DNA of 64,000 bases from Streptomyces sp. NBC_01268 (GCF_036240795.1 NZ_CP108454.1:1612001-1676000); one strand, 5' to 3'. Positions 23,868 through 34,004 are shown, counted from the first letter of the stretch. Program-made: numbers and translations. The notes: generated by a model from the letters alone, not told the origin.

Positions 23868-24419
23868 TCAGACGGTGATGAGCGCGGTGAGCGGAGCACC
23901 GGCCAGGGCCGGCTCCAGGCGGGCCCGGCCGGGCAGGAAGCCCAGCTCCATCAGGACGGCCACGCCGGCGACCTCGGCCCCGGCACGCCGGATGAGCTCG
24001 ATGGAGGCCTCGGCGGTGCCGCCGGTGGCGAGGACGTCGTCGATGACCATGACCCGGTCGCCCGGGGTCAGGTCCTCGGCGTGCACCTCGATCTCGGCGG
24101 TGCCGTACTCCAGCTCGTACGCCTGCCGCAGGGTGGCTCCGGGCAGCTTCCCGGCCTTGCGGACCGGGATGAAGCCGAGACCGGCGCGGACGGCGACCGG
24201 GGCGGCCAGGATGAAGCCGCGGGCCTCCAGGCCCACGATCTTCGTGGCACCCTGCGCCGCGCACAGCCCGGCGAGGGCGTCGGTCAGAGCGCTGAACGCC
24301 TCCGGGTCCGCGAGCAGCGGGGTGATGTCCTTGAACAGCACCCCGGGCTTCGGGTAGTCGGGGACGTCACGGATGCGGCTGAGCAGCAGCTCCGTGGTGC
24401 TCTGGGCCTCGGCGGTCAT
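23868..24419 (-). CDS. apt: adenine phosphoribosyltransferase
   Basis: Salvages adenine to AMP with PRPP. 183 aa. The PRPP-binding loop VMVIDDVLATGGTAEASIEL (about residues 130-149) is intact, and the N-terminal YPKPGVLFKDITPLLADPEAF and GLEARGFILAAPVAVRAGLGF segments are diagnostic. ATG at 24419 overlaps the secF stop (ATGA). secD-secF-apt-relA is a conserved actinobacterial neighbourhood linking purine salvage to alarmone genes. Confidence 0.96.
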   Translation of the reverse strand: MTAEAQSTTELLLSRIRDVPDYPKPGVLFKDITPLLADPEAFSALTDALAGLCAAQGATKIVGLEARGFILAAPVAVRAGLGFIPVRKAGKLPGATLRQAYELEYGTAEIEVHAEDLTPGDRVMVIDDVLATGGTAEASIELIRRAGAEVAGVAVLMELGFLPGRARLEPALAGAPLTALITV

Positions 24420-25495
24420 CCGCGGTTCTCCGAGCGGCCGCGGCGGCCCTGGCCGACGACGGCGGCCTCACCCGCGAGGGCGCCCTCCGAGAGGTCGCTG
24501 TCCTCGTCGAGGGACTCGCCCTTGGCGGCCGCGGCGGCCCGCTTGGCCATGATCCGCTTCTTCAGGGCCTTCATCGCCGGCTCGCGCTCCTTGAAGTCGG
24601 CGACGAGCGGGGTGGCGATGAAGATCGAGGAGTACGCACCGGCGGCGAGACCCACGAACAGCGACAGCGAGATGTCGTTCAGCATGCCGGCGCCGAGGAC
24701 GCCGCCACCGATGAAGAGCAGGCCGGCGACCGGCAGCAGCGCGACGACGGTGGTGTTGATCGAACGGACCAGGGTGCCGTTGATCGAACGGTTGGCGATC
24801 TCGCTGTAGGTCCAGCGGGTCTGCTTGGTGATGCCCTTCGTCTGCTCCTTGAGCGAGTCGAAGACGACGACCGTGTCGTAGAGCGAGTAACCGAGGATCG
24901 TCAGCAGACCGATGACCGTACCGACCGTGACCTCGAAGCCCACCAGCGAGTAGATGCCGACGGTGATGGTGAGGTCGTGGATGAGCGCGATGAGCGCCGC
25001 GACGGCCATCCGCCATTCGAAGGCGATGGCGAGGTAGATCACCACGAGGATCATGAAGACCGCGAGACCGGTCCAGGCCTTCGTGGCGATCTGCTCACCC
25101 CAGCTGGGGCCGACGAGCTCCGCCGCGATCTTGGACTCGGGGACGTTCAGGTCCTTGGCGAGCTCCGTGCGGACCTGGTCGGACTTCTCGGTGTCGAGAC
25201 CGCCGACCTGGATGCGCAGGGAGCCGCTGCCGAGCTCCTGGACGATCGCGTCGTGGCCGGACGCCTCTTCCGCGTACTCCTGGGCCTGGGTGACCGAGAC
25301 GGCCGTCTTCGGGGTGGTGAAGACGGCGCCGCCCTGGAACTCGATGCCCATGTTGAGGCCGCGCACCGCGAGGGCGACGATCGCCGTGATGGTGATCAGG
25401 ATCGAGATGCCGTACCAGATCCTGCGGTTGCCGATGAAGTCGTAGCCGACCTCACCTCGGTGGAGCCGGGCGCCGAGATCTCCGAGCTTCGACAT
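24416..25495 (-). CDS. secF: protein translocase subunit SecF
   Basis: Partner of SecD in the proton-driven accessory complex that assists SecYEG export. 359 aa with six predicted membrane helices. Diagnostic segments are GLNMGIEFQGGAVF after helix 1, the ALIALIHDLTITVGIYSLVG region and ILGYSLYDTVVVFDSLKEQ with the conserved Asp. A charged cytoplasmic tail of about 50 residues ends the protein. ATG at 25495, one nucleotide after the secD stop; the stop overlaps apt. Confidence 0.96.
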   Translation of the reverse strand: MSKLGDLGARLHRGEVGYDFIGNRRIWYGISILITITAIVALAVRGLNMGIEFQGGAVFTTPKTAVSVTQAQEYAEEASGHDAIVQELGSGSLRIQVGGLDTEKSDQVRTELAKDLNVPESKIAAELVGPSWGEQIATKAWTGLAVFMILVVIYLAIAFEWRMAVAALIALIHDLTITVGIYSLVGFEVTVGTVIGLLTILGYSLYDTVVVFDSLKEQTKGITKQTRWTYSEIANRSINGTLVRSINTTVVALLPVAGLLFIGGGVLGAGMLNDISLSLFVGLAAGAYSSIFIATPLVADFKEREPAMKALKKRIMAKRAAAAAKGESLDEDSDLSEGALAGEAAVVGQGRRGRSENRG

Positions 25496-25496
25496 C

Positions 25497-27251
25497 TCAC
25501 GCCTCCTTCGTGTCGACAGGGCCTGCGGCGGATACGGACTGACGGCGGGAGCGGCGCAGCGGCGGCTTGGCGCCGAGGCGCTTCGGGTCGAGGCCGGACC
25601 ACTTGTGGCCGTTGCCGAAGAACTTCGTGCGGGCGAGGAGCGTCATCACCGGCTTGGTGAAGAGGAACACCACGACGATGTCGAGCAGGGTGGTCAGGCC
25701 GAGCGTGAACGCGAAGCCCTGGACCTTGCCGACGGTGACGATGAAGAGCACCGCGGCGGCGAGGAACGACACGAAGTCGGAGACCATGATCGTGCGCCGG
25801 GCCCGCGGCCAGGCGCGCTCGACGGCCGGGCGCATCGTGCGGCCCTCGCGGATCTCGTCACGGATGCGTTCGAAGTACACGATGAACGAGTCCGCCGTGA
25901 TGCCGATGGCCACGATGGCGCCGCAGACGGCCGGCAGGTTCAGCGCGAAGCCGATGGCCGGGCCGAGCAGGGCCATGATCACGTAGGTGAGCAGGGCCGA
26001 GACGCCGAGGCTGAGGATCGCGATCAGCGACAGGCCGCGGTAGTAGACCACCAGGTAGATGATGACCAGCGCGAGACCGATGGCGCCGGCGATCAGACCG
26101 GCCTGGAGCTGCTCGCCACCGAGGGCGGCGGTCACGGTGTCGACGCTCTGCGTGTCGAACGTGAGCGGCAGGGCACCGTAGGACAGGATGTTGCCGAGGT
26201 CCTGGGCCGACTGCTGGTTGAAGCTGCCCGAGATCTCCGCGTTGGCGCTCAGCGTGGTGCGCACGGACGGGGCCGAGACGACCTCGCCGTCGAGCACGAT
26301 CGCGAACTGGTTCTGCGGCTCCTGCTGCTGCGAGAGCTTGCTGGTGATCTTCTGGAACTTCTTGGCGCCGCCGCTCGTGAACTCCATGTTCACGATCCAC
26401 ATGCCGCGCTGCTGGTCGAAGACGCCCTTGGCGTCGTCGACGTCCTTGCCGTCCACCTCGGCCGGGCCGAGGATGTACTTCTCCCACTGGCCGATCGCGT
26501 TCTTGCCACAGGCGACGGCGGTGTCGGTCGCCTTGACGCCGTTACCGACGGCGGTGCGCTGCTTGGGGTCCAGGCAGTTCAGCGTGGCGAACTTCTGCTG
26601 CAGGGCGGCGGTGGCCGGGTCGGCCGGGGTGTCGGTCTTCGGCGTGCCGGTCGACTTCGGCGTCGTGGAGGACGTCGGCGTCGGGCTCGGGGCCTTCAGA
26701 GCCTCGGTGACGGCGCGGCCCTGGCTGGACGCGGTGGCCGTCGGGGTGGCGGACTTGTCCGTCTTGCCCTTGTCCGCGGTGGCGCCGGAAGCCGAGGGCT
26801 TCGGCGACGGCGAGGAGCTGGCGTTCGGCGCCGGCTGCTCGGCGGCGGCCACGGCCAGGACCGGGCGGAAGTACAGCTGGGCGGTGGTACCGACCTGCTC
26901 GCGGGCCTGCTTCTCGTTCGATCCCTTGGGGATGTTCACGATGATGTTCTCGCGGCCCTGCGTCTGGACCTCGGCTTCCGAGACACCCAGACCGTTGACA
27001 CGGCGCTCGATGATGCCGACCGCGGTGTTCATGTTGGTCTCGTTGACGGCGGACTCCTGTCCGGGCTCCGCCTTCGCCTTGAGCGTGATCGACGTACCGC
27101 CCGCGAGGTCGATGCCCAGGCGCGGGGTGGTGTGCCCCGACCAGAACATGCCTCCGGTGAGCGCGACCATGGCGATCACAATGAGTGCCAGGGCGCGGCC
27201 CGGCCGGCTCTGTCCCCCCGCCGGCCTTCGGCCCTTCTTCGGTGCTGCCAC
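25497..27251 (-). CDS. secD: protein translocase subunit SecD
   Basis: 584 aa. Helix 1 lies at residues about 19-38, followed by PRLGIDLAGGTSITLKAK. A periplasmic domain is interrupted at about 137-215 by a Pro/Ser/Thr/Lys-rich low-complexity insert. Then come SQQEPQNQFAIVLDGEVVSAP and five C-terminal helices with GFALNLPAVCGAIVAIGITA and DSFIVYFERIRDEIREGRT. GTG at 27251 has GGGAG upstream and is preferred; an in-frame TTG at 27272 would add 7 residues. It sits between yajC and secF. Confidence 0.95.
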   Translation of the reverse strand: MAAPKKGRRPAGGQSRPGRALALIVIAMVALTGGMFWSGHTTPRLGIDLAGGTSITLKAKAEPGQESAVNETNMNTAVGIIERRVNGLGVSEAEVQTQGRENIIVNIPKGSNEKQAREQVGTTAQLYFRPVLAVAAAEQPAPNASSSPSPKPSASGATADKGKTDKSATPTATASSQGRAVTEALKAPSPTPTSSTTPKSTGTPKTDTPADPATAALQQKFATLNCLDPKQRTAVGNGVKATDTAVACGKNAIGQWEKYILGPAEVDGKDVDDAKGVFDQQRGMWIVNMEFTSGGAKKFQKITSKLSQQQEPQNQFAIVLDGEVVSAPSVRTTLSANAEISGSFNQQSAQDLGNILSYGALPLTFDTQSVDTVTAALGGEQLQAGLIAGAIGLALVIIYLVVYYRGLSLIAILSLGVSALLTYVIMALLGPAIGFALNLPAVCGAIVAIGITADSFIVYFERIRDEIREGRTMRPAVERAWPRARRTIMVSDFVSFLAAAVLFIVTVGKVQGFAFTLGLTTLLDIVVVFLFTKPVMTLLARTKFFGNGHKWSGLDPKRLGAKPPLRRSRRQSVSAAGPVDTKEA

Positions 27252-27398
27252 CTGTCGTTTCTCCCTGTCCAAACCGCCCCGCGCCGGTTGGGCGCGCGGC
27301 GGCCACGAAGTGTGTGGTGGGGTCCTGCCCCCGCAGACGTGAAACCGTCGCCGGAACCGCGCGCGCCGGATGGGCGGACGCGCGGCTCCTGCCGCGAA

Positions 27399-27836
27399 CT
27401 ACTTCGCTTCGGTCTCGCCGTCGGCCTTGCCGTCCTTGGCGCCCTCGGCGGCGTCCGTCTTCTTGGTGAGATCGGCCTTGACGTCCTCGGTGGACTCCTC
27501 GGCGGCCTCGGTCAGCGAGGAGGCGTCGTCGGGGACGACCTCGCCGGGCTCGTCGCCGTGGACGATCCGGTTGTACTCGGAGTCCTCCAGGACGGCGCCG
27601 ATGGAGTTCTTCGCGTAGACCGCGTGGACGCCGGGCGCGACCTCGAGAAGGACGGTCTCGTCGCCGATCTCCTTGACGGTGGCGTACATCCCCCCGATCG
27701 TGCGAACGCCGGTACCGGGTGCCAACTGGTTGCGCATCTCCGCCGCCTGCGCCTGCTTCTTCTTGGCAGAGCGGGTCATGAGGAACATGGCCCCGATGAG
27801 CACGATGAACGGGAGGAGCATGCCGATGTTATTCAC
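27399..27836 (-). CDS. yajC: preprotein translocase subunit YajC
   Basis: Small accessory subunit of SecDF. 145 aa. One N-terminal helix (GMLLPFIVLIGAMFLMTRSAKKK), then a YajC domain with GTGVRTIGGMYATVKEIGDE and VLLEVAPGVHAVYAKNSIG, then an acidic Ala/Glu/Lys-rich tail typical of Streptomyces. GTG at 27836 was chosen because GAAGGAAA lies about 10 nt upstream and the helix follows directly; a frame reading back to 27917 has no homologous character. First gene of yajC-secD-secF-apt. Confidence 0.93.
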   Translation of the reverse strand: MNNIGMLLPFIVLIGAMFLMTRSAKKKQAQAAEMRNQLAPGTGVRTIGGMYATVKEIGDETVLLEVAPGVHAVYAKNSIGAVLEDSEYNRIVHGDEPGEVVPDDASSLTEAAEESTEDVKADLTKKTDAAEGAKDGKADGETEAK

Positions 27837-28000
27837 GGGACGGAATTTCCTTCGCAAGGCCGCCGAGATGTCGCAGCCTGATTCGGGGGTGGGTGCGCCG
27901 ACCATAAGGAGCGGCACCGGCGGAGTCTAGGCGAGTCCGCATCGATGGAACAACGCCCAGCATCGCACCCCGGTTCCCTGACGGGCGAGTCTCCGCGCCG

Positions 28001-29080
28001 TCACGCCCCGAAGAGCCCCTGTTGTCCGCTTCCTGCGCCCCCCGGCCCCGCGGCCTGCGGCGGAACCATTCCGAGGTGGTTCCAGGCGGCGGGAGTGGCG
28101 ACCCGACCACGGGGTGTACGCGCGAGGAGACCCTCCCGAACGAGGAAGGGCTCGGCGACCTCCTCGACGGTCTCCCGCTCCTCCCCCACGGCGACCGCGA
28201 GGGTGGACAGGCCGACCGGGCCGCCGCCGAACAGCTTGAGCAGCGCCTGCAGCACGGCGCGGTCGAGGCGGTCGAGGCCGCGACTGTCGACCTCGTACAC
28301 CCCGAGGGCGGCGGCCGCGATCTCCTGGGTGATCACGCCGTCGGCCCTGACCTGCGCGTAGTCCCGCACGCGGCGCAGCAGCCGGTTGGCGATCCGGGGG
28401 GTGCCGCGGGAGCGGCCGGCGATCTCGGCGGCGCCGGCGGTGTCGATCTCGACGTCGAGGAGACCGGCGGAGCGGTGTACCACCCGCTCCAGCTCGTGCG
28501 GCTCGTAGAACTCCATGTGCCCGGTGAAGCCGAAGCGGTCGCGCAGCGGCGGCGGCAGCAGGCCGGCCCGGGTGGTGGCGCCGACCAGGGTGAAGGGCGG
28601 GAGCTCCAGGGGGATGGCGGTGGCGCCGGGGCCCTTGCCGACGATGACGTCGACGCGGAAGTCCTCCATCGCCATGTAGAGCATCTCCTCGGCCGGCCGG
28701 GACATCCGGTGGATCTCGTCGAGGAAGAGGATCTCGCCCTCCTGGAGGGAGGACAGGATGGCCGCGAGGTCGCCGGCGTGCTGGATGGCGGGGCCGCTGG
28801 TGATCCTGATCGGGGCGTTCATCTCCGCCGCGATGATCATCGACAGGGTGGTCTTGCCGAGGCCGGGGGCGCCGGAGAGCAGCACGTGGTCGGCGGTGGC
28901 GCCGCGCTGACGGGCGGCCTTGAGGACCAGGTCGAGCTGCTGGCGGACCTTCTCCTGGCCGACGAACTCGCTCAGGTCCTTCGGCCGCAGCGCCGCCTCG
29001 ACGGCCTGGTCGTCGCCCTCGGCGGAGGCGTCGACGATGCGCTCCTCGGCGGCCGGTGCCGTCTCGTCGTCCCAGTTCAC
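28001..29080 (-). CDS. ruvB: Holliday junction branch-migration helicase RuvB
   Basis: AAA+ motor that drives branch migration with RuvA. 359 aa. Walker [12 protein letters not shown] (about residue 70), Walker [28 protein letters not shown] (sensor I and Arg finger), [18 protein letters not shown] (sensor II) and a C-terminal winged helix ending [16 protein letters not shown] at 29080, 33 nt after ruvA. The 160-nt gap to yajC contains no clear terminator. Confidence 0.97.
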   Translation of the reverse strand: MNWDDETAPAAEERIVDASAEGDDQAVEAALRPKDLSEFVGQEKVRQQLDLVLKAARQRGATADHVLLSGAPGLGKTTLSMIIAAEMNAPIRITSGPAIQHAGDLAAILSSLQEGEILFLDEIHRMSRPAEEMLYMAMEDFRVDVIVGKGPGATAIPLELPPFTLVGATTRAGLLPPPLRDRFGFTGHMEFYEPHELERVVHRSAGLLDVEIDTAGAAEIAGRSRGTPRIANRLLRRVRDYAQVRADGVITQEIAAAALGVYEVDSRGLDRLDRAVLQALLKLFGGGPVGLSTLAVAVGEERETVEEVAEPFLVREGLLARTPRGRVATPAAWNHLGMVPPQAAGPGGAGSGQQGLFGA

Positions 29081-29113
29081 GGTGGTGGGTCGCCTTCTCT
29101 TCGTACGGGGAGG

Positions 29114-29746
29114 TCAGCGGGCGCGGTTGAGCGTCTGCAGGGCGGCGCGCAGCAGCTGCGGAACGGGCGCGGAGCCGGTCTCGGCGAGCGCGGCCTCGGC
29201 CTGCGGGGTGACCGCGGCGACGGCCTCGTCGGCCTCGCGGCTCGCGTAGCCGAGGCCGACGAGGGCGGCGGCGAGCTGCTCGGTCCAGGGGGCGGGTCCG
29301 GCCGCGACGGCGCGCTGGGCGCCGACCAGGCCGCTGCTGCCGAGCGGGCGGCCCAGCTTGTCCTTCAGTTCGAGGAGGAGCTTCTGGGCGCCCTTCTTGC
29401 CGATGCCGGGGACGGCGGTCAGCGCCTTCTCGTCGCCGGTGGAGACGGCCAGGCGCAGCGCGTCGGGCGAGTGCACGCCGAGCATCGCCTGGGCGAGCCG
29501 GGGCCCGACCCCGCTGGCGGTCTGGAGCAGCTCGAAGACCTGCCGCTCGTCGTCGTCGGCGAAGCCGTACAGGGTCAGCGAGTCCTCGCGGACGACCAGG
29601 GAGGTGGCGAGGCGGGCGTGCTCGCCGACGCGCAGTCCGGCGAGGGTGTCGGGGGTGCACTGGACGGCCATGCCGATGCCGCCGACCTCGACGACGGCGG
29701 TCGTGGGAGCGAGGGCGGCCACCGGGCCGCTGACGAAGGCGATCAT
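29114..29746 (-). CDS. ruvA: Holliday junction-binding protein RuvA
   Basis: Tetrameric junction-binding protein that loads RuvB. 210 aa. The N-terminal OB domain begins [12 protein letters not shown]; two helix-hairpin-helix motifs follow ([18 protein letters not shown] and [19 protein letters not shown]), and domain III at the C-terminus contains [19 protein letters not shown] at 29746 overlaps the ruvC stop (ATGA), indicating coupling. Confidence 0.97.
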   Translation of the reverse strand: MIAFVSGPVAALAPTTAVVEVGGIGMAVQCTPDTLAGLRVGEHARLATSLVVREDSLTLYGFADDDERQVFELLQTASGVGPRLAQAMLGVHSPDALRLAVSTGDEKALTAVPGIGKKGAQKLLLELKDKLGRPLGSSGLVGAQRAVAAGPAPWTEQLAAALVGLGYASREADEAVAAVTPQAEAALAETGSAPVPQLLRAALQTLNRAR

Positions 29747-30273
29747 CGGATACGGCCTTTCGAGGCGTGCAGGGCGACGGCCTGCTGGAGACGGTTCTGG
29801 GCGGGGGCGCGCCAGATGTGGCAGATGGCGAGGGCGAGGGCGTCGGCGGCGTCGGCCGGCTTGGGCGGGGCGGAGAGCCGGAGCAGCCGGGTGACCATGG
29901 CGCCGACCTGGGCCTTGTCGGCGCGGCCGCTGCCGGTGACGGCGGCCTTGACCTCGCTGGGCGTGTGCAGGGCGACGGGCAGGCCGCGCCGGGCGGCGCA
30001 GAGCATGGCGACGGCGCTCGCCTGGGCGGTGCCCATCACCGTGCTCACGTTGTGCTGGCTGAACACCCGCTCCACGGCGACGAGTTCGGGCTGGAAGCGC
30101 TCGATCCACTCCTCGATGCCGGCCTCGATGCCGACCAGCCGGGTGCCGATGTCGGCGTCGGCGGGAGTGCGCACCACGCCGACCCCGAGCATGGTCAGCG
30201 GTCGCCCGGCGACCCCCTCGACCACCCCGACACCGCATCGGGTCAGTCCGGGATCCACCCCCAGAACACGCAC
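29743..30273 (-). CDS. ruvC: crossover junction endodeoxyribonuclease RuvC
   Basis: Resolves Holliday junctions left by RuvAB. 176 aa. The acidic active site is visible: [18 protein letters not shown] (first Asp), [11 protein letters not shown] (Glu), and [13 protein letters not shown] (final Asp pair). GTG at 30273. First gene of the ruvC-ruvA-ruvB unit; yebC upstream is cut off by a strong hairpin. Confidence 0.97.
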   Translation of the reverse strand: MRVLGVDPGLTRCGVGVVEGVAGRPLTMLGVGVVRTPADADIGTRLVGIEAGIEEWIERFQPELVAVERVFSQHNVSTVMGTAQASAVAMLCAARRGLPVALHTPSEVKAAVTGSGRADKAQVGAMVTRLLRLSAPPKPADAADALALAICHIWRAPAQNRLQQAVALHASKGRIR

Positions 30274-30328
30274 CGTGCCCTCCCTGTTCGCTCACCTGTT
30301 TGTGCAGGCTATCTGCTGCCACCGACAA

Positions 30329-30369
30329 CGCAGCGGGCCGACGGGGCGTGTCCCCGTCGGCCCGCTGCG
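30329..30369 (-). terminator. hairpin terminator after yebC
   Basis: 18-bp perfect stem (30329-30346 with 30352-30369, arm including CAGCGGGCCGACGGGG) around a CGTGT loop, 13 nt past the yebC stop. Confidence 0.88.
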
Positions 30370-30382
30370 GTGAAGGTCGCGA

Positions 30383-31135
30383 TCAGGCGTCGACCTTCTC
30401 CATGACCTCGTCGCTGACGTCGAAGTTGGCGTAGACGTTCTGCACGTCGTCGCTGTCCTCCAGGGCGTCGATCAGCTTGAACATCTTGCGCGCGCCCTCC
30501 TCGTCGAGCTCGACCTGCATGGTCGGGACGAAGCTGGAGTCGGCCGAGTCGTAGTCGATGCCGGCGCCCTGGAGCGCGGTACGGACCGCGACCAGGTCGG
30601 TGGCCTCGCTGATGACCTCGAAGGACTCACCGAGGTCGTTGACCTCCTCGGCACCGGCTTCGAGCACCGACTCCAGGACGTCGTCCTCGGTCAGCTCGCC
30701 CTTGGGGAGCACGACGACGCCCTTGCGGTTGAACAGGTACGAGACGGAGCCCGGGTCGGCCATCGAGCCGCCGTTGCGGGTCATGGCGACGCGCACGTCG
30801 GAGGCGGCACGGTTGCGGTTGTCGGTGAGGCACTCGATGAGCACCGCGACACCGTTCGGGCCGTAACCCTCGTACATGATCGTCGCGTAGTCGACGCCGC
30901 CGGCCTCGAGGCCGCCGCCGCGCTTGACCGCGGAGTCGATGTTCTTGTTGGGAACGGACGACTTCTTGGCCTTCTGGATGGCGTCGTAGAGCGTCGGGTT
31001 GCCCTCGGGGTCGGCACCGCCGGTGCGGGCCGCGACCTCGATGTTCTTGATCAGCTTCGCGAAGAGCTTGCCGCGCTTGGCATCGATCACGGCCTTCTTG
31101 TGCTTCGTCGTAGCCCATTTAGAGTGGCCGGACAT
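30383..31135 (-). CDS. YebC/PmpR family protein (TACO1-like)
   Basis: 250 aa, the normal length. It starts [21 protein letters not shown], with GANPEGNPTL-like [40 protein letters not shown] and a C-terminal [17 protein letters not shown]. Family members have been described as transcriptional regulators (PmpR) and, more recently, as ribosome-associated factors that relieve stalling at proline runs; either fits here. ATG at 31135. Upstream neighbours are pdxT and pdxS; its link to ruvC downstream is conserved across bacteria. Confidence 0.94.
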   Translation of the reverse strand: MSGHSKWATTKHKKAVIDAKRGKLFAKLIKNIEVAARTGGADPEGNPTLYDAIQKAKKSSVPNKNIDSAVKRGGGLEAGGVDYATIMYEGYGPNGVAVLIECLTDNRNRAASDVRVAMTRNGGSMADPGSVSYLFNRKGVVVLPKGELTEDDVLESVLEAGAEEVNDLGESFEVISEATDLVAVRTALQGAGIDYDSADSSFVPTMQVELDEEGARKMFKLIDALEDSDDVQNVYANFDVSDEVMEKVDA

Positions 31136-31197
31136 CTGCCTGTCTCCTTCGCGTAACCCATTACTGAACGAACCCCAGAGATCCTACAAGGATCGTC

Positions 31198-31785
31198 TCA
31201 CCGCTCGGTGCGCACCATGGCCACGAACAGCTCGTGGATCCGGTGGTCACCGGTGAGCTCGGGGTGGAACGAGGTCGCGAGGGCCCGTCCCTGCCGGACG
31301 GCGACGATGTGGCCGTCGTGCTCGGCGAGCACCTCGACCTCCGCGCCGACCGACTCGACCCACGGGGCGCGGATGAAGACGCCCTCGACGGGCGTGTCGA
31401 TCCCCGTCACGGTCACGCCCGCCTCGAAGGACTCGTTCTGCCGCCCGAAGGCGTTGCGGCGCACGATCATGTCGATGCCGCCGAAGGTCTCCTGGCCCGA
31501 GCGCGGGTCGAGGATCTTGTCGGCGAGCATGATCAGACCGGCGCAGGTGCCGTACACGGGCATGCCGCCCGCGATCCGCTCACGCAGCGGCTCCATCAGG
31601 CCGAACAGCACGGCCAGCTTGGAAATGGTGGTGGACTCGCCGCCGGGGATGACGAGGCCGTCGATCTCGGCGAGCTCCTCGGGGCGCCTGACGGGCCTGG
31701 CCACGGCGTCAGCCGCGGCCAGGGCGATCAGGTGCTCCCGTACGTCGCCCTGGAGTGCCAGGACACCAATGACGGGAGTGCTCAT
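31198..31785 (-). CDS. pdxT: pyridoxal 5'-phosphate synthase glutaminase subunit
   Basis: Class I glutaminase that supplies ammonia to PdxS. 195 aa. It shows [15 protein letters not shown] at the start, the [10 protein letters not shown] oxyanion region, the nucleophile Cys in [10 protein letters not shown] and the His/Glu pair in [20 protein letters not shown] at 31785 is 6 nt after the pdxS stop, so the two subunits are translated from one mRNA. Confidence 0.97.
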   Translation of the reverse strand: MSTPVIGVLALQGDVREHLIALAAADAVARPVRRPEELAEIDGLVIPGGESTTISKLAVLFGLMEPLRERIAGGMPVYGTCAGLIMLADKILDPRSGQETFGGIDMIVRRNAFGRQNESFEAGVTVTGIDTPVEGVFIRAPWVESVGAEVEVLAEHDGHIVAVRQGRALATSFHPELTGDHRIHELFVAMVRTER

Positions 31786-31791
31786 GGGTGC

Positions 31792-32697
31792 TTACCAGCC
31801 CCGGTTCGCGTAGCGCTCGGCCTCGGGCAGGGTGTCGCAGTTGATGCCGACCATGGCCTCGCCCAGGTTGCGGGAGGCGTCCGCGATGACCTTCGGGTCG
31901 TCGTAGAAGGTGGTGGCCTTCACGATGGCGGCGGCGCGCTTGGCCGGGTCGCCCGACTTGAAGATGCCGGAGCCGACGAAGACGCCCTCGGCACCGAGCT
32001 GGCGCATCAGCGCGGCGTCGGCCGGGGTGGCCACACCACCGGCGGAGAACAGCACGACCGGCAGCTTGCCGAGCTCGGCGACCTCCTTGACGAGCTCGTA
32101 CGGGGCGCGCAGCTCCTTGGCCGCGGCGTACAGCTCGTTGTTGTCGAAGCCGCGCAGCCTGGCGATCTCGTTCTTGATCTGGCGCAGGTGGCGGACGGCC
32201 TCGACGACGTTGCCGGTGCCGGCCTCGCCCTTGGAGCGGATCATGGCCGCGCCCTCGGCGATGCGGCGGAGGGCCTCGCCCAGGTTGGTGGCGCCACAGA
32301 CGAAGGGGGTCGTGAAGGCCCACTTGTCGGAGTGGTTGACCTCGTCGGCCGGGGTGAGCACCTCGGACTCGTCGATGTAGTCCACACCCAGCGACTGCAG
32401 GATCTGGGCCTCGACGAAGTGGCCGATGCGGGACTTGGCCATGACCGGGATGGAGACGGCACCGATGATCTCTTCGATCATGTTCGGGTCGGACATGCGG
32501 GCCACGCCGCCGTCCTTGCGGATGTCCGCGGGGACCCGCTCCAGGGCCATGACGGCCACGGCGCCGGCGTCCTCGGCGATCTTCGCCTGCTCGGCGTTGA
32601 CCACGTCCATGATCACGCCGCCCTTGAGCTGCTCGGCCATGCCGCGCTTGACTCGGGAGGTGCCGATCGCGTCGGCGGACTGCGGGGTGCTGGACAT
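31792..32697 (-). CDS. pdxS: pyridoxal 5'-phosphate synthase lyase subunit
   Basis: Forms PLP directly from ribose 5-phosphate, glyceraldehyde 3-phosphate and ammonia (DXP-independent pathway). 301 aa. Conserved blocks are [18 protein letters not shown] (catalytic Asp), [17 protein letters not shown] (first catalytic Lys), [16 protein letters not shown] (second Lys) and [23 protein letters not shown] at 32697 fits the family's variable N-terminus. A 126-nt gap separates it from the LemA-like gene. Confidence 0.97.
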   Translation of the reverse strand: MSSTPQSADAIGTSRVKRGMAEQLKGGVIMDVVNAEQAKIAEDAGAVAVMALERVPADIRKDGGVARMSDPNMIEEIIGAVSIPVMAKSRIGHFVEAQILQSLGVDYIDESEVLTPADEVNHSDKWAFTTPFVCGATNLGEALRRIAEGAAMIRSKGEAGTGNVVEAVRHLRQIKNEIARLRGFDNNELYAAAKELRAPYELVKEVAELGKLPVVLFSAGGVATPADAALMRQLGAEGVFVGSGIFKSGDPAKRAAAIVKATTFYDDPKVIADASRNLGEAMVGINCDTLPEAERYANRGW

Positions 32698-32823
32698 GGG
32701 TACCTCACTCAGTGACAACGAGGGATTGTTGACGAGACGAGGAAACCGGCCACCAGGGGGCCACAGCAAGGGCCAATACCCACCCGGTGGATCGTTTTCG
32801 CAGGTAACGAAGGCCACACCGGG

Positions 32824-33366
32824 TCAGGCGGGGCGATCTGCAAGGGCCACGGGCGGCTCGTCATCCATTTCGAAGGCGAGCGGGAACGGGGCGTGACCGG
32901 CCAGCCGGAACCAGCGCACCTTGCGATGACGGCGCAGGGCCCGCGCGGCCCGTACGGCGTCGTTGTGGAAGCGACGCGCCATCGGCACCCGGCGCACGGC
33001 GGCGGCCAGCTCCCCCGCGGCCTCCTCGCCACCGGGCGCCTCGCGCACCAGCTCGACCTGCTCCGACTCCCCGAACACGGCCCGCAGCGCCTGGCTGAGC
33101 TCGCTCTCCGCGACCTCCCGGTGGTCCTCCTCGGCCTGGCGTGCCGCGTGCGCCGCCTCGTAGAGCACGATCGAGGCGGCGGGATCGAGCACGCCCGAGG
33201 TGGCGAGCTCCTGAGCGACCGAGGCCCGCCGGAGCAACTGCGCGTCGAGCGCGGCCCGTGCCGCGTCGATGCGGGTGTGCAGCCGGTCGAGCCGGCCGGC
33301 GGTCCAGCTGAGGTAGACGCCGATGAGGATGAGCGCGGCGACGGTCCAGATCAGGGTTTCGGTCAC
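32824..33366 (-). CDS. LemA-like membrane protein
   Basis: 180 aa. One N-terminal helix (LIWTVAALILIGVYLSW), then a long helical region (LHTRIDAARAALDAQLLRRA onward), then RRVPMARRFHNDAVRAARALR and FRLAGHAPFPLAFEMDDEP. That order (anchor, helix bundle, ARRFYNDAV-like motif, Pro-rich end) is that of LemA proteins, though divergent. Function unknown. GTG at 33366 is adopted; the open frame to 33408 adds no homologous sequence. It lies 11 nt downstream of the lactonase-like gene. Confidence 0.75.
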   Translation of the reverse strand: MTETLIWTVAALILIGVYLSWTAGRLDRLHTRIDAARAALDAQLLRRASVAQELATSGVLDPAASIVLYEAAHAARQAEEDHREVAESELSQALRAVFGESEQVELVREAPGGEEAAGELAAAVRRVPMARRFHNDAVRAARALRRHRKVRWFRLAGHAPFPLAFEMDDEPPVALADRPA

Positions 33367-33377
33367 GGGCGCACAGG

Positions 33378-34004
33378 CTACCGGGGCGGGGGCAGCACAC
33401 CTTCCCAAAGGTCGTGGTCATGGGCGAACAGGACACGCGCCGGGCGCCCGCCGCCGAGCTCTCCGAGCCGCTCCAGCCACGGCCGGTGCGGCCGCCCGAA
33501 CTCGCCCGCGAAGTCGTACGCCTGACCGGCGAGCACGGTCACCCGGTCCCCGTGGTCGAGGACGAGCGACTGATGCCCCTCCGTGTGCCCGGGCGTCGGC
33601 ACGACCCGGACCCCCTCGGCGACCTCGTACTCCCCGTCGACCTCCGCGTACCGCACGCCGTCCAGCAGCGAGTCGATCGTGTACCCGCCGGCCCGGGCGA
33701 CGGCGAGCTCCTTCTTCTGCACGAGCACGGGGCGCCCGAGGGCCTGGTTGCCGCCGATGTGGTCGAAATGCAGGTGGCAGTTGACCACGAGGTCCACGTG
33801 CCCGACGTCCAACGCCCTGCGCACGGGCCGGTAGTGGGCGTCGGTCTCGGGCGACCCTTCACCGAGCCCGGTGTCGAACAACAGCGTGCCCCCGGCATGC
33901 CGCACGAGATAGCCGAGCACGGGCTCGGCCCGATCGTGGCTGCCGCCCCACTCCTCCGCGGGCCTGACGAGATACCCGAGATCGACCGTCTCCACAGAGA
34001 TCAT
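33378..34004 (-). CDS. metallo-beta-lactamase hydrolase of the N-acyl homoserine lactonase type
   Basis: 208 aa. Zinc motif NCHLHFDHIGGNQ (HxHxDH) at about residue 85, PTPGHTEGHQSLVLDH His, an Asp-region AGQAYDFAGEFG and a final LFAHDHDLWEG His complete the AiiA-like dizinc set. Closest fold group is quorum-quenching lactonases, but the substrate cannot be told from sequence; Streptomyces uses gamma-butyrolactones rather than AHLs. ATG at 34004, or GTG one codon earlier. It lies about 100 nt downstream of pimA. Confidence 0.85.
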   Translation of the reverse strand: MISVETVDLGYLVRPAEEWGGSHDRAEPVLGYLVRHAGGTLLFDTGLGEGSPETDAHYRPVRRALDVGHVDLVVNCHLHFDHIGGNQALGRPVLVQKKELAVARAGGYTIDSLLDGVRYAEVDGEYEVAEGVRVVPTPGHTEGHQSLVLDHGDRVTVLAGQAYDFAGEFGRPHRPWLERLGELGGGRPARVLFAHDHDLWEGVLPPPR

